Below, one piece after another: positions 44,691 to 53,798 of a stretch of 64,000 bases of DNA. The stretch is from Hoeflea_A sp039025395 (GTDB taxonomy: Bacteria > Pseudomonadota > Alphaproteobacteria > Rhizobiales > Rhizobiaceae): assembly GCA_039025395.1 (NCBI GenBank), contig JBCCOK010000020.1:13191-77190 (forward strand). Reading direction: 5' to 3'. Position numbers and translations under genes: made by a program. Under the pieces are notes generated by a model, which worked only from the letters and a program-made list of their open reading frames with translations, was not told the origin of the DNA and ran no database searches. Position 1 is the first letter of the stretch. Every line of letters starts with the position of its first letter.

Positions 44691-45368
44691 ATGGCTTTTG
44701 ACCTTGTGATATTCGATCTCGACGGCACGCTTTTCGACACGGCGACCGATCTAATGGCCAGCCTAAACCATACGATCGGCTCTATCGGGTTGGAACCGGT
44801 GAACCTGGACCAGATGACCTACCTCGTCGGACGCGGCGCCATGGCCATGATTGCCCGGGCCCTTGAGCTTCGAAACAGTGTCGTCAACGAAACAGAGATG
44901 AAACGTCTTTTTGCCGTGTTCCTCGATCACTACGGGGCTTCGATGCCGGGCGATACCAAGCTGTATCCCGGAGCAGAAAAAGCAATGAAGAGACTGTCGA
45001 ACGCTGGCATTGCAATGGCGGTGTGCACCAACAAGACCGAGCGGATGGCGGTCAGGCTGCTCGAATTGACCGGGATCCTGTCGAATTTTAAAGCCGTTAC
45101 GGGAGGCGACACGTTCGAATTCAGGAAACCCGACGGACGGCATTTGCTGGGCACGATAGAAATGGCCGGAGCCGATAGCTCACGATCGCTCATGATCGGT
45201 GATTCGATCAATGACATTGCCGCAGCACGAAATGCTGCAATTCCGTCGATTGCCGTGCCGTTTGGCTATTCCGAACATGCTGTGGAAGAATTGGGCGCCG
45301 ACCTGATAATGCCGCACTACGATCAACTCAATCCGGATCTCGTCAGCCGACTGGTAGGAACCGGCTAG
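44691..45368 (+). CDS. gph: Phosphoglycolate phosphatase (HAD family)
   Basis: 225 aa. HAD motif I FDLDGTLFDTA with Asp9 (nucleophile) and Asp11, motif II around VCTNKTERM, motif III Lys in FRKPDGRH and motif IV IGDSINDIAAA. It removes phosphate from 2-phosphoglycolate produced by DNA repair or RuBisCO; related HAD specificities are possible, but the length and cap region match Gph. The ATG follows a weak ribosome site. Convergent with the L,D-transpeptidase gene. Confidence 0.93.
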   Translation: MAFDLVIFDLDGTLFDTATDLMASLNHTIGSIGLEPVNLDQMTYLVGRGAMAMIARALELRNSVVNETEMKRLFAVFLDHYGASMPGDTKLYPGAEKAMKRLSNAGIAMAVCTNKTERMAVRLLELTGILSNFKAVTGGDTFEFRKPDGRHLLGTIEMAGADSSRSLMIGDSINDIAAARNAAIPSIAVPFGYSEHAVEELGADLIMPHYDQLNPDLVSRLVGTG

Positions 45369-45375
45369 CCGGTTC
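45358..45375. terminator. Perfect palindrome over the gph stop codon
   Basis: GAACCGGCTAGCCGGTTC is fully self-complementary and includes the TAG stop of gph. It lies between convergent genes but has no T-run, so a terminator role is tentative. Confidence 0.3.
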
Positions 45376-45401
45376 GCCATCTGGCAAGATGTTATCCCGC
45401 G

Positions 45402-47585
45402 TTAGGTACCTGCCCGTACCTCTTCGGTCCGCGCGATGGCTTTATCGAGATGTTTGTCCCGTCCGTACATGTCTGCAAAGTAACCGACGGATCCGTCATC
45501 GTTCGGCCATGCCGTAAAATAGGACACATAGACAGGGATTTTCTGTTCTACCGGCTCGGCAAGATTGCGGCCCTGCGCAATCTGCTGCGCGACGTGTTCG
45601 CGTGACTTGCCGAGTACGGCCGCCGCCATTCCCCTCGGATCGTGCAGGCGGACACAACCGTGACTGAAGGCTCTGCTGTCACGTTCGAAGAGATTCTTGG
45701 TGGGGGTATCGTGCATGTAGATTGCATGCTCGTTGGGGAACAGAATCTTGAGTTCGCCCAGCGCGTTCTTGCGCCCCGGCGGCTGGCGGACATCGACCGG
45801 CACCGATTTCGGGCCGACCGCGTACCAGTTCACGTTTCGCGACGAAACGCGACGTCCGCGTCGGTCAGTCAGCTCATATCCAAGCTTGTCGAGATAGCCC
45901 GGGTCCCGGCGCAGCTTCGGCAGCATCTCGTTTATGATGATGGAACGCGGCACACCCCAGTAGGGATTGAACTCCACTGTCTCGATTTCATCCTGGAAGA
46001 AACTGGTCTGGTTCGATGTCTTGCCGACGATGGCACGCATTGAGATCGCGTCCTTGCCGTCCTCGACATAGGTCGCGCGGTAGGCTGGCTGATTGATGAA
46101 AACGTGGCGAGCACCCAGATCACGGGGCAACCAACGCAACCGCTCCATCGCCAGAACCAGCTTGTCAATCTTGGTCTCGTTCGACATTCCGCTCAGTTTG
46201 GCGATCGTCATCTTGCCGACGATGCCATCGGGCGCCAGGTCATTTTCGCGCTGGAATTGTCTGACCATTTCCGCCAGTTCCTGCGTGTACAGATCGCCGC
46301 CATTCGTGTCGTAGTCGACCAGCGTCAGACCGTGCTCGACGAGTAGCGCGTCCGAACCGCGTTTACGGATGGCCGCGACCACTTTGCCGACCTCCGGACT
46401 TGAACGGCCAACCTTGAGAAAGGTGCCTTCGGCAATTTCAATGTGATCTTCTGCTTCAGCCCTGCGTAGCTCGGCCAGTTCGTCCATGATGGCCTGGAAC
46501 TGCGGATTGCCCGGATTGCTGACGCGCAAGTAGTCGCCAGCGCCGTCGGTCACCGCCATATTTTCCAACGCCGAGGCGAGGTCGACCTCTTTACGCTTGA
46601 AGTCATGATAGCCAGAAAGCTTGTTCGGATTGATCCTGCCACGGGTCGCATCGAGAACGTAACTGAGCGCCGCTGCGCTCATGTTCATCTCAAACTGCAT
46701 CAGAGCACGCTTGCGGGATTCAGCATCAGCGGCATCGATATTGCCCGTTGGCATATCGACCCGGTAATCGGATGCGGAAAGTCCGACTTCATCTGCAGCA
46801 GCCATGACTTTCATCGCTGTTCGCGCACGCTCGTTCGGCTGATCACCGCTGACCCAAATGAAATCCGCATCGGCCTTGTAATAAGCCTTTATGGCATCAC
46901 CCACTTCGGGCAGCGTCCTTATTGCAAACCCGTCGAGATAGACGCGCGATCGGTCGAAAGCGCTTTCTTTGACGAGTTCTGCTTCAATATCTTCGGTTGT
47001 CAGGGAAGACGGTACCGGCTGGACGGAACTATTGCCGGCATCTGCCCCATCGCTCTCAACCGGTGCCGTGGCCGCAGTCACATCGTCGGGACTTGAACTG
47101 GAAGGCGTTTCGGACGCGCCGTCGGTCACCGCCGATGCCGCATCGACCTTCGTTGCGCCGACCGGTTCAAGCGAAGCAACCTCGACAGTATCGACAGCGG
47201 GTTTTGGATCGACATCGGCAGTCGAAATGGGTTTTGCCGTCGGCGCAACAATCTCCTCGACTTGAGCAGGCAAAGCTGCGGCGGCCTGAACCTTTGCGAG
47301 CGGAGAAAGATCAACCGTTTTGAGGCCATCGGGCTTGTAGTTGTATACCGAAGGCCCCTTTATGCGGGGTGCGGGCCTTGCCGCACGCTGTGTGCGCTCT
47401 GTCCGCTGGCGTCTCATTTCACGCTGTTTTTGGCGCCGGTTCCATTGCTTTTTGCCAAAAATGATGTCGAAAAGCCCGTTCTGAGCCATGGCTGGCGGCG
47501 TTGTTGCCGGCAGAACGGCAGCCACGGTAAACACAAAAGCCAAAGCGCATACGCCGCGGCGTATCTTCATATTTCCGGATTTCAA
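45402..47585 (-). CDS. L,D-transpeptidase (YcbB-like), secreted
   Basis: 727 aa. A Sec signal (ends about residue 34, PPAMAQ) leads to the periplasm. A Lys/Arg-rich then Ala/Pro/Ser-rich region (about 45-200) precedes a scaffold domain, a peptidoglycan-binding repeat (LAEMVRQFQRENDLAPDGIVG) and the YkuD catalytic domain with HDTPTKNLFERDSRAFSHG, catalytic Cys644 and VRLHDP. It forms 3-3 cross-links in peptidoglycan or attaches proteins to it, important for polar-growing rhizobia. Start: TTG 47585 has GGAGG at ideal spacing; ATG 47570 is the alternative. Confidence 0.93.
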   Translation of the reverse strand: MKSGNMKIRRGVCALAFVFTVAAVLPATTPPAMAQNGLFDIIFGKKQWNRRQKQREMRRQRTERTQRAARPAPRIKGPSVYNYKPDGLKTVDLSPLAKVQAAAALPAQVEEIVAPTAKPISTADVDPKPAVDTVEVASLEPVGATKVDAASAVTDGASETPSSSSPDDVTAATAPVESDGADAGNSSVQPVPSSLTTEDIEAELVKESAFDRSRVYLDGFAIRTLPEVGDAIKAYYKADADFIWVSGDQPNERARTAMKVMAAADEVGLSASDYRVDMPTGNIDAADAESRKRALMQFEMNMSAAALSYVLDATRGRINPNKLSGYHDFKRKEVDLASALENMAVTDGAGDYLRVSNPGNPQFQAIMDELAELRRAEAEDHIEIAEGTFLKVGRSSPEVGKVVAAIRKRGSDALLVEHGLTLVDYDTNGGDLYTQELAEMVRQFQRENDLAPDGIVGKMTIAKLSGMSNETKIDKLVLAMERLRWLPRDLGARHVFINQPAYRATYVEDGKDAISMRAIVGKTSNQTSFFQDEIETVEFNPYWGVPRSIIINEMLPKLRRDPGYLDKLGYELTDRRGRRVSSRNVNWYAVGPKSVPVDVRQPPGRKNALGELKILFPNEHAIYMHDTPTKNLFERDSRAFSHGCVRLHDPRGMAAAVLGKSREHVAQQIAQGRNLAEPVEQKIPVYVSYFTAWPNDDGSVGYFADMYGRDKHLDKAIARTEEVRAGT

Positions 47586-47728
47586 ATCGGCCCCTCCGAC
47601 TACGCTGAACTCAAACCATACAAGAGATGCGTTGCACCGCTACAGTAAAGCTACGATCACTGTAGACCAATGTGCAACAGCCTCATGGTCGAAATGCGTA
47701 AAATACGGAATATTTCCTAAAAAATTGA

Positions 47729-48415
47729 TCAACGGTCGTTTGATTGTTCACTTTGCCGGAACAGCAACAACCAATTGCAGAAGATAAGTGCGACAAGTGC
47801 CGCCAGCAACTGTGCGGCAACGAAGGGCAACACGTCCTGCGGCCTTATTCCTGCAAAGCTGTCAGACAAGCCGCGCGCGATGGTGACGGCAGGATTGGCA
47901 AAGGAGGTGGAGGCTGTAAACCAATAGGCCGCGGTAATATAGAGCCCAACCGACATCGCGACGGCAGATTCGCGCGTCTTGAGCGTTGCCAGAATCGTGA
48001 ATATCAATCCGAAGGTTGCCACACCTTCGGCAAACCACTGTGCTGACCCGGTTCGCACTGTTTGCCCGATCTGAAGAACTTCGACATCAAACATGAGGTG
48101 CGCAGCCCAGACGCCGGCAATTCCGCCTGCGACCTGGGCAATGACGTAACACACAGCCTCGCCAAGTGGGAGGTCGCGCTTCACCGCAAACACAAGCGTG
48201 ACCGCTGGATTGAAATGGGCGCCCGAGACCGGTCCCAGCATCGTAATTAGCACCACGAGGATAGCACCGGTCGGGATCGTGTTCCCGAGGAGCGCGATTG
48301 CGACATTGCCATCCGCAAGTGCCTCGGCCATGATCCCAGAGCCGACGACTGTTGCCAGCAAAAAAGCAGTGCCGACAAACTCGGCGCCAAGGCGTCTGGA
48401 GAGGTCGCTTTGCAT
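47729..48415 (-). CDS. Aquaporin / MIP-family channel, AqpS-like
   Basis: 228 aa, six TM helices plus two half-helices. Both NPA boxes are present (69-71 in HFNPAVT and 174-176 in FANPAVTIAR, with the selectivity Arg181). The stretch NTIPTGAILVVLITMLGPVSG resembles aquaporins from rhizobial arsenic operons such as AqpS, which conduct arsenite; water or glycerol are also possible. No ars gene is adjacent. Monocistronic, divergent from the TPR gene. Confidence 0.92.
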   Translation of the reverse strand: MQSDLSRRLGAEFVGTAFLLATVVGSGIMAEALADGNVAIALLGNTIPTGAILVVLITMLGPVSGAHFNPAVTLVFAVKRDLPLGEAVCYVIAQVAGGIAGVWAAHLMFDVEVLQIGQTVRTGSAQWFAEGVATFGLIFTILATLKTRESAVAMSVGLYITAAYWFTASTSFANPAVTIARGLSDSFAGIRPQDVLPFVAAQLLAALVALIFCNWLLLFRQSEQSNDR

Positions 48416-48737
48416 CGAAGACTGCTTCCTGAGGCGCGCACCTGTCCGCTTGAAGGATTGTCACAGCAGTCCCAAACACGCAGCTGCCAGACGCTTAAAT
48501 GAGAGTATCTGGAAATCATGAATTTCAGATGAATGCAAGCATGGGTCTTCTCCGCGAAGGATTCAAATTCTTCCGTTGGGCCGAGGATAGAGCGACGTGT
48601 AGTGAAGAACACTCCGGCCCTTGCACTGTAATTTTTGAAACCTATGTGTTTGAGCGCCGGGGCCATGTGAATATGGTCAGCGCGAGACGGCAGCATATGC
48701 AGTGTCTTCGAAACCGAAAAACCACCGAGGGATACGA
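48416..48737. other. Divergent intergenic region aquaporin / TPR protein
   Basis: About 320 bases. An imperfect inverted repeat (ATCTGGAAAT...ATTTCAGAT) around 48507-48530 could be an operator or a stem. A plus-strand open frame of about 80 codons here lacks protein character, so I list no gene. Confidence 0.4.
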
Positions 48738-49274
48738 ATGAAAGGTTCAATACTCACATGCGCTCTGCTGGTAACGGCAGGCATGGCTCTATCAACACCG
48801 GTCTATGCGGCTGGCGGTGGTGGTTCCACAAACACATCCAACAACTGCAGAAATGGTCAGGTCTGGGATCGGCAACAGCGGAAGTGCGTTCCACGCAGTT
48901 CAAGTGTCGACCAGGAAAGCCTCTATGAGTATGGCCGCAGCCTCGCTGACGCCGGAAAGTACCAGGAAGCAATCGATGTATTGATGCTTGCTTCAGCCGA
49001 CGACAAGCGAGTGCTCAACTATCTCGGCTTTGCAAACCGCAAATTGGGGCGTGTCGATATCGGCATGACGTACTACGAGAAAGCCATCGAAATCGACCCT
49101 GAATATACCCTCGTTCGCGAATATATGGGCGAAGCATTGCTGCAAAAGGGCGATTTGACGGGTGCACTCGAACAGCTTGCAGAGATTCGCAGGCTCTGCG
49201 AAAGCCGCAGCTGCAGCGAATACAACCAGCTTTCCGGTCACATCGCCGACTACATCAACCAACAGGACGGCTAG
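48738..49274 (+). CDS. Secreted TPR-repeat protein
   Basis: 178 aa from ATG 48738 (GAGGGATA upstream). A Sec signal (residues 1-25, ALLVTAGMALSTPVYA) is followed by Gly/Asn-rich linker, a short cysteine motif CRNGQVWDRQQRKC and two to three tetratricopeptide repeats, the clearest being LNYLGFANRKLGRVDIGM and AIEIDPEYTLVREYMGEA. Such small periplasmic TPR proteins usually mediate protein contacts; partner unknown. Ends at a clear terminator. Confidence 0.88.
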   Translation: MKGSILTCALLVTAGMALSTPVYAAGGGGSTNTSNNCRNGQVWDRQQRKCVPRSSSVDQESLYEYGRSLADAGKYQEAIDVLMLASADDKRVLNYLGFANRKLGRVDIGMTYYEKAIEIDPEYTLVREYMGEALLQKGDLTGALEQLAEIRRLCESRSCSEYNQLSGHIADYINQQDG

Positions 49275-49292
49275 GCCAACCAGAATTCAGGC

Positions 49293-49326
49293 AAACCGGG
49301 CGATACGGAAACGGCGCCCGGTTTTT
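49293..49326 (+). terminator. Rho-independent terminator
   Basis: AAACCGGGCG pairs perfectly with CGCCCGGTTT (10 bp, 12-base loop), followed by TTTTT in total. It lies 18 bases after the stop of the TPR gene. Confidence 0.88.
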
Positions 49327-49400
49327 CTATTGCAACGACATGCCCCCAAACTCCCCGGACCGCGTTGTTGTCCCAGAGCGATATGGTACGCTGCGTCGAA

Positions 49401-50480
49401 ATGAGCGTACCGCAGACCGCACAGCCGCTATCCAAAAACCTTGCCGCTGCATTTGAAAAACAGGCACAGGCATGCCGCAAACTCGGCTCGCCCTTCACTG
49501 CGGATATCTGCGAAGCTTTGGCTGCTTATGGCATGCCTGACTTGCCGCTGCGCAAAACGCTAGAGGCTTGGCCGGGAGATCCAACCGCAAACGGCAATTC
49601 GCTGCCCCTGCGCACCTGCGCCGCCCTCCATGAACTGGTCCTGTCTGGCTCGGATCCGGCCCTGGCCGCGGTTTATCCGCCCGCACCAGGCAGAATTGAT
49701 ACTGAAATGCTACATAGCGTTGTGGCAAAAGCGCTTATCCAGCATGAACCATTTATCCATCGCCGCCTGAACAGCGCGCCGCAAACAAACGAGATACGCC
49801 GGGCCGCGGCGATCTATGCCGCGCTCCTGCATATCTGTGCCCGATATGAGGCTCCGCTTATTCTTTCTGAAATCGGCGCCAGCGCGGGGCTCAACTTGCA
49901 GCTCGACCAATTTCGCTATCGGCTGGGCGACCTGCAATGCGGCCTGTCTGCTTCGACAGTCGAGCTTAATCCGTCTTGGCACGGACCGCAGTTGCAACCG
50001 GCAAATGTCACCGTTGTGGAAAGGCGCGGCTGTGATCTCGCCCCCTTTGATCTATCAAAGGAGCAACAACGAAACAGGCTTTTATCCTATATTTGGGCCG
50101 ATCAGGATGATCGGCTGAAGCGGACCCATGCAGCTCTTGAACTGGCGCAGCAACGGCCGGTGGAGATCGATCAATCGAACGCGCCGAACTGGCTCGAACA
50201 ACGCCTGACGCAAACGCCGTCGGGTCATGGTCATGTGATCTTTCACACCATCGCCTGGCAATACCTCGATCGAGAAGACCAAAAAAGGGCCACCGCCATC
50301 ATCGAACGCGCCGGGGCACGGAGTACCAGCGATACGCCGCTTTTTCTCATCGGCATGGAAGCCGATGGAGAGTCGCCCGGCGCGTCTTTGCAGCTCCGGG
50401 AGTGGCCGGCTGGCGGCGAAGTTGAATTGGCCCGCGTCGATTTCCACGGCCGTTGGTTGGCCTGGAACGTACGGCAGTGA
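49401..50480 (+). CDS. DUF2332 family protein
   Basis: 359 aa from ATG 49401; in-frame starts upstream to 49365 exist, none with a good ribosome site. The pattern ILSEIGASAGLNLQLDQFRY (about residues 153-172) is the family hallmark and resembles the glycine-rich loop of SAM-binding Rossmann folds, so a methyltransferase-like role is possible but unproven. The region VIFHTIAWQYLDREDQKRA near the C-terminus also fits DUF2332. Convergent with the hydrolase gene. Confidence 0.85.
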   Translation: MSVPQTAQPLSKNLAAAFEKQAQACRKLGSPFTADICEALAAYGMPDLPLRKTLEAWPGDPTANGNSLPLRTCAALHELVLSGSDPALAAVYPPAPGRIDTEMLHSVVAKALIQHEPFIHRRLNSAPQTNEIRRAAAIYAALLHICARYEAPLILSEIGASAGLNLQLDQFRYRLGDLQCGLSASTVELNPSWHGPQLQPANVTVVERRGCDLAPFDLSKEQQRNRLLSYIWADQDDRLKRTHAALELAQQRPVEIDQSNAPNWLEQRLTQTPSGHGHVIFHTIAWQYLDREDQKRATAIIERAGARSTSDTPLFLIGMEADGESPGASLQLREWPAGGEVELARVDFHGRWLAWNVRQ

Positions 50481-50519
50481 GCAAGAGCAATGTTGCCAAA
50501 CGGCATCAATCAGAGACCT

Positions 50520-51425
50520 TCAAGCAGCAGCAGCCCGATCGCCGGCACGCGCAAACGCACACAACCTCTCTGCAACATCCGCTGACCTGAGGATCCGCCG
50601 ATGGCCAAGACCGTCCGCCCAGCAGAGTTGAACATGGTCACCGGCAGTCTGGAAGGCCCGGGCGCTGTCCGCCGTGATTTCCCGGTCGTCCGGCGCGTGA
50701 ATCACCAAGGTAGGCTTTCCGAACACGGCAAGCTGCACGGTTCCAATGAATGTCTCGAGGGGCCGCCCGGTCACCTCGGCAACGCCATCATAGAGCGCCC
50801 GACGGCTCTTGGGCCGCAGCCCAAGCAGATCGGCAAACCATTCGAAAACCGCAGGCAGAGAGTTCGGCGCCGAAATAAGTGCCAGCTTATCCGGACTATT
50901 GGCGCGAAAGCCCTCAACCGATGCGACCGCTGCATTCAACACCACTGCGCCACCGAAAGAATGTCCGACCATCATTGAAAACGGTCCATACTGACGCCAG
51001 GCGGCATCAACGGCCTCTACCGCACGCGCCATATCAAGCGTTCTGCCGCTCGAACCACCATGTCCCGGGAGGTCGAGTGCAACGACAGCATGGCCATCCT
51101 TCTGCAAGGCAGAAATGATCTCCAGCATGTATTCCGTTCGTGCGCCCCAACCATGGGTGACAAGAACGGTGCCTAGCCGCCGACTGCCGAGGGGCGGAAA
51201 ATACCAGGTGGCAATTCGGCCGCTGTGGATGGACAACTGCATTGCCTTTGCAGCTCTCATTTTAGCTTCCGCCTGCGCGATGACGGTCCGTGCCTTGCGC
51301 CCGCCTGCACGCCGCGAAGGCGTTAGGGAGAACAAGCGAAAAGCGAAACGGCCGGTCGTGGCCGGCGCCAAACGCCCCGCTATGTCAAAACCGATGTGGA
51401 TGACCTTTTGCTGCAATGATGTCAT
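50520..51425 (-). CDS. Alpha/beta hydrolase
   Basis: 301 aa. Nucleophile elbow VGHSFGGA with Ser156, oxyanion region VTHGWGARTEYM, LDLPGHGGSSG, acid residue in HAPDDREI and catalytic His in GLGHRRILR. Complete triad, so likely active; substrate unknown (lysophospholipase or esterase-like). It is divergent from the MarR gene with only 47 bp between them, so the MarR protein is its likely regulator (inference). Confidence 0.9.
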   Translation of the reverse strand: MTSLQQKVIHIGFDIAGRLAPATTGRFAFRLFSLTPSRRAGGRKARTVIAQAEAKMRAAKAMQLSIHSGRIATWYFPPLGSRRLGTVLVTHGWGARTEYMLEIISALQKDGHAVVALDLPGHGGSSGRTLDMARAVEAVDAAWRQYGPFSMMVGHSFGGAVVLNAAVASVEGFRANSPDKLALISAPNSLPAVFEWFADLLGLRPKSRRALYDGVAEVTGRPLETFIGTVQLAVFGKPTLVIHAPDDREITADSARAFQTAGDHVQLCWADGLGHRRILRSADVAERLCAFARAGDRAAAA

Positions 51426-51452
51426 AGTCGGAATCCGATAATAAGTTCAACC

Positions 51453-51478
51453 ATGAACATAATTGTACAACTATGAAC
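51453..51478. promoter_or_regulatory. Possible MarR operator overlapping the start codon
   Basis: In the 47-bp divergent gap, the hexamer ATGAAC occurs at 51453-51458 and again at 51473-51478 (the MarR start codon), flanking the perfect palindrome TTGTACAA at 51463-51470. This is a compact candidate for an autoregulatory operator controlling both genes. Confidence 0.45.
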
Positions 51479-51958
51479 AAAAATCAACCGCTTCCTTGGG
51501 ATAATCCACGCTTCAAGAACTGGATTGCCGTTGCCAGGGCCTGCCAGATGATTCATCAAAGGCTCGCCAAAGAGTTGACCCGGCTCGATATCAAGGTTCC
51601 GCATCTTGATATCATGGCCAACCTCTATCGCTATGAGGGCATTTCGCAACAGGACCTCGCAGACAAGCTTCTTGTCGGTCGCTCGAACATCAGCATGTTG
51701 CTGCCACAGATCGAAAAACGTGGACTTATCATTCGCCGCAAGGACGAAACGGACAAACGGGTTCTGCGCCTCTACCTCACGGAAAAGGGACGCGAAGTGA
51801 CTTTGGAAGCCCTGCAGATTGAGCTGGAACTGGTTGAGCACACCATGTCGACCACGACTGTCGAGGATTGCAATTTTATCGGCGATGCGATGAACCGCAT
51901 GATCCGCAGCTTGAACCAATTGGAAGGTGAAAAGCAGTATGAACCGGAGAGGATCTGA
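51473..51958 (+). CDS. MarR-family transcriptional regulator
   Basis: 161 aa winged-helix dimeric repressor. Helices include HLDIMANLYRYEGISQQDL and the recognition region LLVGRSNISMLLPQIEKRG; the wing has IIRRKDETDKRVLRLYLTEKG, all typical of MarR. Usually responds to phenolic ligands and controls neighbouring efflux or catabolic genes; here the neighbour is an alpha/beta hydrolase. There is no visible ribosome site and the start codon is part of a repeated hexamer, so leaderless translation is possible. Confidence 0.92.
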   Translation: MNKNQPLPWDNPRFKNWIAVARACQMIHQRLAKELTRLDIKVPHLDIMANLYRYEGISQQDLADKLLVGRSNISMLLPQIEKRGLIIRRKDETDKRVLRLYLTEKGREVTLEALQIELELVEHTMSTTTVEDCNFIGDAMNRMIRSLNQLEGEKQYEPERI

Positions 51959-51985
51959 AGCGTAGCGGAATTGGCCTGCCCTGCC

Positions 51986-52369
51986 CTATCGCGGCAGGTC
52001 GGGGCGATCGCGGCTCAAGCCTTTCTCTTCAAGCTCCCGGAGATACCCAGACCAGCGGCTTCCGAAAGCACTGCCCAGCTCGTGCAGATAGACCCAGGTA
52101 AAGATCCCCGTGCTATGGCCGTCGTCGAAAACGATCCTGACAGCATAGTTGCCAACCGGCTCCACCGCCTTGATGGCGACATTTCGCTTCCCGGGAACGG
52201 TGACCCGCTGCTCCGGTGAATGTCCCTGCACTTCAGCGGACGGTGAAAGCACACGCAACGCCTCAGCCGGCAGTTCAAAGGCACCCTCGCCGCCGAAGAC
52301 GACGGTGAGCATCCGCCTGTCCTTTGAAACCCGCAATTCACTCGGGCTGATACGTTTGCTGTCAGTCAT
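51986..52369 (-). CDS. DUF971 protein (gamma-butyrobetaine hydroxylase-like N-terminal domain)
   Basis: 127 aa from ATG 52369; upstream in-frame codons to 52528 are not protein-like. The core LRVSKDRRMLTVVFGGEG, YAVRIVFDDGHSTGIFTWVYL and a C-terminal RWSGYLRELEEKGL match DUF971. Such proteins often sit near molybdenum-cofactor or Fe-S (apbC) genes; here moaA is divergent 280 bp away. The structure class binds zinc in hydroxylases, but this protein lacks clear cysteines, so its role is unknown. Confidence 0.88.
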   Translation of the reverse strand: MTDSKRISPSELRVSKDRRMLTVVFGGEGAFELPAEALRVLSPSAEVQGHSPEQRVTVPGKRNVAIKAVEPVGNYAVRIVFDDGHSTGIFTWVYLHELGSAFGSRWSGYLRELEEKGLSRDRPDLPR

Positions 52370-52649
52370 GGCCGATCGCCCCCGCTGTCTTCTATACAGC
52401 CGGTTTTCCAGAGCACAATCAGGCTGGGATTGTCCAGAGACCATTGTACGGAATGGTATCAGGTCTTTCATTTTTGCGGGCACAGTTGGCAGCGCCGGCC
52501 GGCTGTTGTAATGGACGGCCTCCCGCAATACGCATTGACGAAACCGAATTGGGGCGCAACATATTGTTTGGCCTAGATCGCGCCGGAAACGAAGACAGTC
52601 GATCCGCTACGCGACGTTGGGCATTGGGAGACTGACTGTGTGGGAGAGC

Positions 52650-53666
52650 ATGACACAATACGCTGCACATCGAAAAATGGTTGATCCCTTCGGACGCGCC
52701 ATAAGCTATCTGCGGGTTTCGGTAACCGATCGCTGCGATTTTCGTTGTACCTATTGTATGGCGGAAAACATGACCTTCCTGCCGAAAAAGGACCTGCTGA
52801 CGCTTGAGGAGTTGGACAGGCTTTGCACGGTCTTCATTGAAAAGGGCGTCAAACGCCTTCGGTTAACCGGCGGCGAACCGCTGGTGCGCAAGAACATCAT
52901 GCATTTCATTCGTGAAATCTCGCGCCATCTCCAATCCGGTGACTTGGACGAATTGACGATCACCACAAACGGTTCGCAACTGGTCCGCGTGGCCGAAGAA
53001 CTTGCCGACTGCGGTGTGCGCCGAATTAACGTTTCGCTTGATACTCTGGACGCTGAGAAATTCCGCCACATCACCCGCTGGGGCAATCTTGAGCGCGTGC
53101 TCGCCGGACTTGAAGCCGCCCGCAGAGCAGGGCTGAAAATCAAGATCAACACCGTCGCCCTGAAGGGCTTCAATGCCGATGAAATTCCCGACCTGATCCG
53201 TTGGTCGCACGGTTTGGGAATGGATATGACGGTGATCGAAACTATGCCGATGGGCGAAATAGACGAGGATCGCACCGACCAGTATCTGCCGCTTTCAATC
53301 TTGCGCGCCGACCTCGCAAAACAGTTCACGATGCGCGAAATCGCCTACAAGACCGGCGGACCTGCACGATATGTCGATGTCGCCGAGACCGGCGGACGCC
53401 TTGGCTTCATCACGCCGATGACGCACAATTTTTGCGAAAGCTGCAACCGGGTCCGGCTGACATGCACGGGCACCCTCTATATGTGCCTTGGGCAGGAAGA
53501 CGCCGCTGACCTGTGCACACCGCTGCGCGCCTCGGAAGGCAACGAGCTGTTGTCCCAGGCAATCAATGACGCAATTCTCCGCAAACCAAAGGGTCACGAC
53601 TTCATAATAGACAGACGGAGCAAAAAACCCGCTGTCTCGCGTCACATGAGCGTCACTGGCGGCTGA
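52650..53666 (+). CDS. moaA: GTP 3',8-cyclase MoaA
   Basis: 338 aa radical SAM enzyme that starts molybdenum-cofactor synthesis by cyclising GTP. Radical-SAM cluster C29-x3-C33-x2-C36 (CDFRCTYC), second cluster C262-x2-C265-x13-C279, and the C-terminal GG tail (SVTGG) needed for catalysis are all present. Start ATG 52650 has GGGAGAG just upstream; the frame is open to 52617. moaC, moaD and moaE are not in the window. Followed by an MFS gene, mobA and moeA on the same strand. Confidence 0.97.
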   Translation: MTQYAAHRKMVDPFGRAISYLRVSVTDRCDFRCTYCMAENMTFLPKKDLLTLEELDRLCTVFIEKGVKRLRLTGGEPLVRKNIMHFIREISRHLQSGDLDELTITTNGSQLVRVAEELADCGVRRINVSLDTLDAEKFRHITRWGNLERVLAGLEAARRAGLKIKINTVALKGFNADEIPDLIRWSHGLGMDMTVIETMPMGEIDEDRTDQYLPLSILRADLAKQFTMREIAYKTGGPARYVDVAETGGRLGFITPMTHNFCESCNRVRLTCTGTLYMCLGQEDAADLCTPLRASEGNELLSQAINDAILRKPKGHDFIIDRRSKKPAVSRHMSVTGG

Positions 53667-53798
53667 GAAGTTTTCTTGAGCCGGCGGTTCAACCGATCGG
53701 CGGACCATCGGGCCGCCTCTTGTGGCGAACTGTTCAGCGGATCACGAAAATGCATGCGGGCGTAGAATGCTGCATGGATTGGCAAGAGGATTTCGTCT

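Noticed and set aside
48499..48741. 80-codon plus-strand frame upstream of the TPR gene
   Set aside because: No ribosome site and no similarity to a known pattern; region is better explained as divergent promoters.
52370..52649. Possible molybdenum-cofactor riboswitch upstream of moaA
   Set aside because: I could not find the conserved Moco RNA core; only generic GC-rich stems are present.
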